From positions 62,001 to 126,000 of the forward strand of contig NZ_QLKS01000001.1 in assembly GCF_003350005.1 (NCBI RefSeq): a DNA stretch of 64,000 bases, given 5' to 3'. This document shows, one piece after another, positions 57,973-64,000 of this stretch; position 1 is the first letter of the stretch, and every line of letters starts with the position of its first letter. The notes beneath the pieces are model-generated. The model had not been told where the DNA came from, did not search any database, and worked only from the letters and a program-made list of their open reading frames with translations. The position numbers were made by a program, and so were the translations under genes. Source of the DNA: Psychrobacter proteolyticus. Its GTDB lineage: Bacteria; Pseudomonadota; Gammaproteobacteria; Pseudomonadales; Moraxellaceae.

Positions 57973-58764
57973 ATGAATAACGAAATGAATAATAAAATCT
58001 ATCTTATCATCGGCGGAACAGGCGGTATTGGTCAAGCCATGGTGCAGCAGCTAATACAAGGAGCGGTGGCTAATCAAACGGACAGTCAATCTAATCAAAG
58101 CCATCGTACACAAGTCTTTGCCACTTATCATCGCAATGAGCCGAATATTGAAGCAGAAAACCTGCACTGGCTACCGATGAATGTCAGTGATGAGGACAGC
58201 ATCAAAAAAGCTGCCGATACCATTAAGCAGACAGTCGGTCATGTGGATTGGGTAATTAATTGCGTGGGACTATTACATACAGAGACCGCGCAGCCAGAAA
58301 AGGCCTTGCGACAGATGGAATCAGAGTTCTTTTTGCAAAACATGCAAATCAATGCGCTAGCCAGTTTGCTGATAGCCAAACACATCAAACCGTTGCTCGC
58401 CAAGGCTAATCGCAGCGACAACCATCCTGCTATTTTTTCGACCGTATCAGCCCGCGTCGGTAGTATCACTGACAATCAGCTAGGCGGCTGGTATAGCTAT
58501 AGAATGAGCAAGGCCGCTCTCAATATGGGAATGAAAAACCTGAGTATCGAATGGAGCAGATCACTTAAAGATGTGTGCGTGGTGGTCATGCAACCAGGCA
58601 CCGTGAATACCCAACTGTCCGCGCCGTTTCAAGGCAACGTCGCTGAAGGGCATCTGTTCTCGCCAGCGTATAGCGCGGAATGCTTACTAGAAGTGCTCTC
58701 AGGTATGACTGCAGCTCAATCAGGCAGTTTTGTCGATTGGTCTGGAGAGTCAATACCTTGGTAG
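57973..58764 (+). CDS. Short-chain dehydrogenase (C-factor/CsgA-like)
   Basis: An SDR with cofactor motif LIIGGTGGIGQAMVQQL (residues about 8-24), NCVG in place of NNAG, catalytic serine in FSTVSARVG and the YxxxK pair in YRMSKAALNMGMKNL. The stretch VVVMQPGTVNTQLSAPFQGN is typical of C-factor-like SDRs. It is 263 aa. GGAAGG lies 8 bp upstream of the ATG. It converges on prpD with only 38 bp between stops. Substrate unknown. Confidence 0.88.
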   Translation: MNNEMNNKIYLIIGGTGGIGQAMVQQLIQGAVANQTDSQSNQSHRTQVFATYHRNEPNIEAENLHWLPMNVSDEDSIKKAADTIKQTVGHVDWVINCVGLLHTETAQPEKALRQMESEFFLQNMQINALASLLIAKHIKPLLAKANRSDNHPAIFSTVSARVGSITDNQLGGWYSYRMSKAALNMGMKNLSIEWSRSLKDVCVVVMQPGTVNTQLSAPFQGNVAEGHLFSPAYSAECLLEVLSGMTAAQSGSFVDWSGESIPW

Positions 58765-58802
58765 CCGTTAAACTGACGCTAGCGTACTAGTGAGCCATAA
58801 AT

Positions 58803-60356
58803 CTAATACGCTTCAAACAGCGACATAAACTCATTAACAGGCGTCTGTTCTAGTCTTTCTTGATCGTCGCATAGCTCAACGATCTGCTGACAACGACTTT
58901 CGATAAAACGAGTGGCCAGACTGGCGCGGAACTTTGCTTCCAGTACAGGGATGCCCTCAGCTCGGCGGCGTTTGTGGCCAATAGGGTATTCAACAGCCAC
59001 TTTTTCTGTACTGCTGCCATCGTTAAAAAATACTTGAATGGCATTAGCGATAGAGCGTTTACTGGGGTCATGATAGTCTTTTGAATACTGCGCGTTTTCC
59101 TCTACGACCATCTTGCTACGTAGCTCATCGATTGACAAATGCTGTTCGTGATAGTCATCCTCGTAGTTCTCTGCCATCAGATCACCTGTCAACAACGGCA
59201 CAGCGACCATATACTGTAAGCAATGATCTCTATCTGCTGGATTGGCAAGCGCGCCTTCTTTTGAGATGATGCGAATCGCTGAGTCATGGGTGGTCAGGAC
59301 GATTTTGTCGATATCGTCAATTCTGTCTTTGATATGTGGGTGCAGAATAACCGCCGCTTCACAGGCGGTCTGAGCATGAAACTCAGCAGGAAAGCTTATT
59401 TTAAATAAGATATTTTCCATCACATAACTACCAAAATCACGCTGGAATTTAAAGCGACGTTCGCCTTCAGGCTTGGTCACTAGATCCTTATTGGTATGGC
59501 TAAATAGCACATCATAGAATCCCCACTGCGGTGCAGTTAATGCGCCAGGGATACCCATTTCACCACGTGCCGTTATATCGACCAGACGTACCGCACGACT
59601 GGTTGCATCGCCTGCCGCCCATGATTTTCGGCTGCCAGCATTGGGTGCATGACGATAGGTGCGTAGTGCCTGACCATCGACGATGGCTTGTGAGATCGCT
59701 GCCATGATGCGCTCACGTGGTAGCTGATAAAGTTTTGCGACGACGGCTGTTGATGCTAACTTGACCAAAAAAACATGATCGAGCCCCACACGGTTGAATG
59801 AGTTTTCTAGTGCCAGTACACCTTGAATCTCATGCGCCATGATCATGGCTTCAAGCACGGTTTTCATCGTAAGCGGGGTTTTCCCTTGGCTGATATTTTT
59901 TTGACTAATATAGTCGGCGACTGCCAAGATACCACCCAGATTATCAGAAGGATGGCCCCATTCAGCAGCAAGCCACGTATCGTTATAGTCAAGCCAGCGC
60001 ACCATACAGCCAATGTCAAAAGCAGCTTTGATGGGGTCTAGCCTATAGGAGGTGCCAGGGACACGAGCGCCATGCGGCGTTATTTGATCGGGGCAGTCAG
60101 GCCCTAAGTGCTTGTTGCACTCAGGGAAGCGCAGCGCAAGTAAGCCACAGCCAAGCGTGTCCATTAGACAGTGGCGCGCGGTATTCCACGCATCAGTAGG
60201 GTTTGGAGACTGCTCGTCTATTGAATAATTAAGAACGTAATCGGCAATTTTTTGAATTTCATCGTCGTATTCTGGACGGACGTTGCTCTCTACCGTCGCA
60301 TCATTTTTATTTGAATTGGCTGTATTTGAAGAGTTATCTAAGTGATTATTTGACAT
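58803..60356 (-). CDS. prpD: 2-methylcitrate dehydratase PrpD
   Basis: PrpD dehydrates 2-methylcitrate to cis-2-methylaconitate in propionate breakdown. MmgE/PrpD-family segments are visible: [20 protein letters not shown], the [22 protein letters not shown] pair, [41 protein letters not shown] and [20 protein letters not shown]. The length of 517 aa is a little above E. coli PrpD (483), with an extra Asn/Ser-rich N-terminus. No prpB, prpC or acnD gene is in the window, so it is apparently separated from the rest of its pathway here. Confidence 0.9.
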   Translation of the reverse strand: MSNNHLDNSSNTANSNKNDATVESNVRPEYDDEIQKIADYVLNYSIDEQSPNPTDAWNTARHCLMDTLGCGLLALRFPECNKHLGPDCPDQITPHGARVPGTSYRLDPIKAAFDIGCMVRWLDYNDTWLAAEWGHPSDNLGGILAVADYISQKNISQGKTPLTMKTVLEAMIMAHEIQGVLALENSFNRVGLDHVFLVKLASTAVVAKLYQLPRERIMAAISQAIVDGQALRTYRHAPNAGSRKSWAAGDATSRAVRLVDITARGEMGIPGALTAPQWGFYDVLFSHTNKDLVTKPEGERRFKFQRDFGSYVMENILFKISFPAEFHAQTACEAAVILHPHIKDRIDDIDKIVLTTHDSAIRIISKEGALANPADRDHCLQYMVAVPLLTGDLMAENYEDDYHEQHLSIDELRSKMVVEENAQYSKDYHDPSKRSIANAIQVFFNDGSSTEKVAVEYPIGHKRRRAEGIPVLEAKFRASLATRFIESRCQQIVELCDDQERLEQTPVNEFMSLFEAY

Positions 60357-60510
60357 GGTTGGTTCCTCATCCTGAGTGTGCTACTTCCTTGACTGAGACT
60401 GAGCTGATTGGCTCAGCCGTCCTTTTAAAGGAATCGTTATTTAAAAGTAGCATACTCAATATGGAACAACCAATTTGAATTATGTTAAGAATTAAGACCT
60501 TACAAGCGGT

Positions 60511-61137
60511 CTAAATCATTAAGTACAACAGACCTAAAACAAACAAAGCGGCCATGATAAACAGCAGGAAACTTAACACTTTGGTTGTGGTTGACGCAGT
60601 GTCCGTGCTCTCTTTTTTGATTTTGTTTTTCTTAGCAACGTATAGCACCATTTTCACATGCTCGATATTGTCCTCGAGATAATGCTCTCCTTCAGGTACA
60701 AAACCTAACGACTCATAAAAACTAAGTAAGTAAACCTGTGCCGAGATGATAATCGGGCGCTTTTTACCGTACTTTTTGCGGCACTGTGCAATAGCCTGAT
60801 TCATCATCTGCCGTGCTAGCCCATCACCTCTATGCTCTGATAGTACAAGCACTCTACCGATGGCTGGCATCGCGGTGTGGTTGGTCTTAATCGCAGGATC
60901 AGCTACTGATAAGTTGGATTTTAGCTTATTAAACTCAGGTGGAATGATACGGCAATAGCCCACCAATGCTGCGTTTTGATGAGCGATTAGGTGCAAGCAA
61001 TCAAAATCCACTTCATCCATATCTTGATAGGCACAGTTTTGTTCGACGACAAACACTTGCGAGCGCGCCTTTAAAATATGATAAAGATCAACTGAGGTCA
61101 GCTCGTCAAAGGTTTTTAAAGAAAATTCACAAGTCAT
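60511..61137 (-). CDS. GNAT acetyltransferase (ElaA-like) with a C-terminal membrane helix
   Basis: The acetyltransferase part (about residues 1-150) resembles ElaA: LYHILKARSQVFVVEQNCAY, then VGYCRIIPPEF, the acetyl-CoA motif IGRVLVLSEHRGDGLARQMM, and FYESLGFVPEGEHYLEDNIE. It is followed by a polar link and a last hydrophobic helix (VLSFLLFIMAALFVLGLLYL, about 185-206) that ends the protein. Such a tail would anchor it in the inner membrane with the catalytic part in the cytosol. ElaA-type proteins normally end at about 150 residues. Substrate unknown. Confidence 0.85.
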   Translation of the reverse strand: MTCEFSLKTFDELTSVDLYHILKARSQVFVVEQNCAYQDMDEVDFDCLHLIAHQNAALVGYCRIIPPEFNKLKSNLSVADPAIKTNHTAMPAIGRVLVLSEHRGDGLARQMMNQAIAQCRKKYGKKRPIIISAQVYLLSFYESLGFVPEGEHYLEDNIEHVKMVLYVAKKNKIKKESTDTASTTTKVLSFLLFIMAALFVLGLLYLMI

Positions 61138-61208
61138 AATGGGCTAGCTTCTGGCAATAGGCAGTAAAAGATTGGCATTATAACGATTTAGGCAAGCATT
61201 AACCATTC

Positions 61209-63062
61209 CTAACCGTTTAGGGTCTGGCTGATTTTGTCTAAATTTAAGCTATCAGACATGGCGCTAAAGATTTCAAAGTATTTGCCGCGTTGGGCATAAA
61301 GTACCTCATGTGTACCTGTCTCAACCACTTCGCCATTTTCTATCACCACGAGATCGTCGGCATCGATAATTTGGGCGATATTGTGCGAGACCATAATGAC
61401 GGTACGGTCTTTTTTGATCAGATCTAGGCTTTTTTTGACCTGCTGACTGGCGATAGCATCTAGACTGGCTGTCGGCTCGTCCAAAAACACAATAGGCGGG
61501 TCTTTTAAAAACATCCTTGCCAGCGCAATCCGCTGCTGCTGACCACCTGATAAGGACTTAGCAGTGCTCTCATAGCCATCAGCTAACCCTATGATCTGCT
61601 CGTGGATAGAGGCTTTTTTTGCAGCCACGATGATGTCATCTTCGCTAGCATTCATATCCCCATAGCGGATGTTTTCACTGATCGTACCCGAAAAAATATG
61701 ATTGCTCTGTAGGACTAGGCCGATACGCTGACGCAACTCGTGGGTATCACAGTCGGCCAAATCATGCCCGTCTAGACAAATAGTGCCAGCGTCTGGCGCA
61801 TAGAACTTGACCAGTAGATTGATGATGGTGCTCTTGCCAGCGCCAGAAAGGCCAACCAACGCAGTGATACGGTTGGGCTTGATAGTAAAGCTGACATTCT
61901 TTAGCGCTTGTGTACCATTAGGATAGGTAAAATCAACGTTTTTAAGCTCGATATGACCCTTTAGGTTTTCGCTACTGATGCCATCGATGTTTTCGACTTG
62001 TTTGTCATCTTCTAAAATATCAAAAAACCCTTCGGCATAGGTCAATGCATTATTGATCTGGTCGTAGATGCGGTGCAATTGACGGATAGGGGCGGCGACA
62101 TTTTGAAATAGCATGACATGAAACAAAATCATACCAATGGTCATCTCACCTTGTAGCACAAAATAAGCGGTGAGAAGGATGATAACCACCACCCCAATCT
62201 GCTCGATAAAGGTTTTGATGGCATCATAAATAAAGCCAATACTACGAATGCGCAGTTGATTGTCCGTCATTTCCTTTTGAATGGCTAAGTGCTTTTCAGC
62301 CTCGATAGATTCACGGACAAAGGATTTCACCACGCTGATTGAATTAATCAAAGAGATCACCAAACCGCTTTTGGCTTCTCGAAACCCGCGCATCTGCCGA
62401 CGAAAACCTTGCAGACGGCGTGCTTGCTTTTGACTGATAAAAAAGTAAATGGGTATGATAATAAGACCGACCATGCCAACCCAAAAATTGGTCGAAAACA
62501 TGATAATAAGTGCCACAATTGCATTGGCAAATAGCGGTAGCATGTCGATAAAGAAGTTTTGCACGAGGCTGGTTAAGCTGCTGACACCGTAATCGATACG
62601 GGTTTGCAGTTTGCCACTGTCATTCTCACTGCTGGTATAGAACGCCATCCGGTAAGTAAGGATGCGTTCAATGATTTTTTGAGACAGATCACGAGATAAG
62701 TTGATACGAATCTTTTCACCAAAAAAACGCTGACCAAAAGAGATAAATATCGACAGGATCTCTTTGGTCAGGAGGACAGCGCTAATAATCCCTAGCATTC
62801 GCAGACCTGCCTGCCATGGCTCGGTAAGCGTGGCAATTTCGGTCAACGTATCAACGGTATAACGCAGCACAAACGCATTAACCTGAGCGGTAAAGGAGCC
62901 TAGGGCGGTCAGCACTAAGGTGGCAATGATAAGTACGCGGTAAGGTTTAGCAAATACCGCCAGTTTTTTTAGAATATCCCACAGCAGTGCCCGCCGTTCT
63001 TTTTTTTCGACGGGAGGCTTTTTGTCCAACTGTACGCGGCGGGGTTGGGGAGATGTCGGCAT
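61209..63062 (-). CDS. ABC transporter, fused permease and ATPase
   Basis: A half-size ABC exporter (617 aa): transmembrane domain with six helices (about residues 35-320), then an ATPase domain. Walker A is GLSGAGKST, the signature is LSGGQQQRIALARM, Walker B is IVFLDEPTASLD and the H-loop is MVSHNI. It should work as a homodimer in the inner membrane, exporting a lipid, peptide or drug; the substrate is not readable. A HEPN-like gene lies 32 bp upstream on the same strand, but base use differs, so they may be unrelated. Confidence 0.92.
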   Translation of the reverse strand: MPTSPQPRRVQLDKKPPVEKKERRALLWDILKKLAVFAKPYRVLIIATLVLTALGSFTAQVNAFVLRYTVDTLTEIATLTEPWQAGLRMLGIISAVLLTKEILSIFISFGQRFFGEKIRINLSRDLSQKIIERILTYRMAFYTSSENDSGKLQTRIDYGVSSLTSLVQNFFIDMLPLFANAIVALIIMFSTNFWVGMVGLIIIPIYFFISQKQARRLQGFRRQMRGFREAKSGLVISLINSISVVKSFVRESIEAEKHLAIQKEMTDNQLRIRSIGFIYDAIKTFIEQIGVVVIILLTAYFVLQGEMTIGMILFHVMLFQNVAAPIRQLHRIYDQINNALTYAEGFFDILEDDKQVENIDGISSENLKGHIELKNVDFTYPNGTQALKNVSFTIKPNRITALVGLSGAGKSTIINLLVKFYAPDAGTICLDGHDLADCDTHELRQRIGLVLQSNHIFSGTISENIRYGDMNASEDDIIVAAKKASIHEQIIGLADGYESTAKSLSGGQQQRIALARMFLKDPPIVFLDEPTASLDAIASQQVKKSLDLIKKDRTVIMVSHNIAQIIDADDLVVIENGEVVETGTHEVLYAQRGKYFEIFSAMSDSLNLDKISQTLNG

Positions 63063-63094
63063 ATGTAATTTTTATAATTTTATTTCAAGTTTTT

Positions 63095-63859
63095 CTAAAT
63101 TTCAGGATAATCGTCTAAAGGACTTTGACAAAGGGTTATGGTATCGTCTTCGAAGTGTATTGCTATCTTTCTTGCTATTAGCCTCATGCGATGAAAACAA
63201 ATAATTGCTTCAATTAAAGTTACATCATCTGGATGAGCTTCATGAGTCAGTGTATTCCTTCTATTTGAAATATCCTCATATGCTTTTACCCATTCTTCGG
63301 GTATAGGTTCTACACCAAGTTTATTCCAATTATTAACTCTGTTTCTTACGCCCATTCTCTCATGCTTATTTTGCTCACGTTCAAGAATTCCCGCAAGTAG
63401 CTTGTCTGAACCCCTATTAAGAATGTCTTTTAAAGAAACTTTCTCATCTAGAAAATTTTCCTTATTTTTATCTAATAATTTTTTATACAAGTCGAATTCA
63501 TAAGCTTCAAGAAGGCAGAAGTTGTATAGAATTATTTGAGTACCTACTATATGTTCAATAGGTGTAAATTCTTTCTCATGACCAAATTTTACACCGCCAT
63601 GTTCTGAAATATCAGAGGGTTCAGGTTCTCTAAAGATCAAAGAAATAGTTACACTTAACTCATTTGATAAATCATGTACCAACGGTAATAGTTTTTCATC
63701 TAAGTCTGGTCTATTAGCTGCAGTAGACAAACAAGGAGAGGTAGACCATGCTTCTTTATCCCAATTCATCATTTTTTTTGCTGAAATTGCTAAATCCGAC
63801 GTTCTTACTGCTGAAAGTGTAAACAAATTCATTCGTTCAATGACTTCATTAAATACCAT
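63095..63859 (-). CDS. HEPN-like uncharacterised protein
   Basis: A 254-aa helical protein without signal peptide. Residues 201-206 read RNTLTH within SNRRNTLTHEA. This matches the R-N-x3-H (RX4-6H) motif of HEPN domains, many of which are RNases in toxin-antitoxin, abortive infection or CRISPR-linked systems; others are non-catalytic. Preceding helices (IVGTQIILYNFCLLEAYEFD, EWVKAYEDISNRRN) fit the HEPN four-helix bundle. The sequence is more AT-rich than the neighbouring ABC gene. No clear MNT or antitoxin partner lies beside it, only a tiny divergent open frame. HEPN assignment is by motif and pattern only. Confidence 0.6.
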   Translation of the reverse strand: MVFNEVIERMNLFTLSAVRTSDLAISAKKMMNWDKEAWSTSPCLSTAANRPDLDEKLLPLVHDLSNELSVTISLIFREPEPSDISEHGGVKFGHEKEFTPIEHIVGTQIILYNFCLLEAYEFDLYKKLLDKNKENFLDEKVSLKDILNRGSDKLLAGILEREQNKHERMGVRNRVNNWNKLGVEPIPEEWVKAYEDISNRRNTLTHEAHPDDVTLIEAIICFHRMRLIARKIAIHFEDDTITLCQSPLDDYPEI

Positions 63860-63907
63860 ATAATTTTAGCCTTTATTTTATTAATCTAGCTATTGGAGGT
63901 TTAAAAT

Positions 63908-63973
63908 ATGTCAGAGAACAATATCATCAAAATTAAAATGCATCCGCTGGCACAAAAACTTCACCAACCATGA
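63908..63973 (+). CDS. Tiny open reading frame with a strong ribosome binding site
   Basis: A 21-codon frame starting MSENNIIKIKMH and ending QKLHQP, with GGAGG at 63895-63899 ideally spaced. Its stop overlaps the ATG of the next frame (ATGA), a pattern of translational coupling. It may be a leader peptide or the start of a real gene that is frameshifted. Low certainty. Confidence 0.35.
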   Translation: MSENNIIKIKMHPLAQKLHQP

Positions 63974-64000
63974 TACGCCTTGCTGAGCGGCTCATCGACA
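63970..64000 (+). CDS. Start of a gene cut by the right edge
   Basis: ATG at 63970 overlaps the preceding stop and stays open to the edge, giving MIRLAERLID. Too little is visible to name it. Alternatively the two pieces belong to one gene broken by a frameshift. Confidence 0.3.
   Translation, partial: MIRLAERLID

Noticed and set aside
60399..60433. CTGAGC/GCTCAG hairpin and a TCCTTTTAAAGGA palindrome upstream of prpD.
   Set aside because: No T-run follows in either direction, and the arms are short; nothing supports a terminator or a specific operator.
1..64000. Search for CRISPR arrays, insertion sequences, integrases and rRNA.
   Set aside because: No regularly spaced repeats, transposase or integrase motifs, or rRNA-like stretches were found by eye; the only tandem repeat is the in-gene 18-bp unit.

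Overview
The window looks like chromosomal DNA of a Psychrobacter-like member of the Moraxellaceae (Gammaproteobacteria). I infer this from the modest GC content, the gene families and their order: AmpC-type beta-lactamase, pqqABCDE, a narK / kinase-phosphatase / nas assimilation operon, recC-recB-recD, and many short AT-rich spacers. No rRNA, CRISPR array, transposase or phage structural gene was seen. One tRNA gene (Arg, CCT anticodon) is present.

Layout. 1-8.9 kb: a MocR-type regulator running off the left edge, divergent from an MFS exporter; an exported acetamidase/formamidase-like protein with a perfect 16-bp palindrome at its promoter; AmpC; and a sensor histidine kinase followed by a double-receiver response regulator. 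9.1-16.5 kb: an accessory region of small redox enzymes (two SDRs, an MDR, an ABM-type monooxygenase, a DsbA-like isomerase) with HxlR and LysR regulators and three decayed genes (two LysR relics and one MDR relic). 16.6-21 kb, minus strand: pqqABCDE and a translationally coupled M19 dipeptidase, with a hairpin between pqqA and pqqB. 21-34.1 kb: nitrate assimilation. nirB-nirD run left. narK, a PP2C/Ser-Thr kinase fusion, an FAD reductase, nasA and a siroheme-pathway SUMT run right. The spacer carries one good and one weaker sigma-54-type promoter plus GCACC half-sites. NarK imports nitrate, NasA and its FAD partner reduce it to nitrite, and NirBD reduces nitrite to ammonium using siroheme that needs the SUMT.

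34.1-36 kb: the tRNA gene and two poorly known genes, one a membrane-anchored ModA-like protein. 36-47.5 kb: recC, recB, recD. 47.5-52.4 kb: a purine phosphoribosyltransferase, an unknown protein, then CstA, a small CC-ending protein and an ArsA-like ATPase, which together look like a functional module. 52.5-63.9 kb: a membrane protein whose reading frame is interrupted by a stop, a DUF3482-type GTPase and a DUF2868-type membrane protein separated by a fatty-acid hydroxylase, an SDR, PrpD, a GNAT protein with a C-terminal membrane helix, an ABC exporter, and a HEPN-like protein at the right edge.

Identifications rest on reading translations and motifs by eye. No database search was run.
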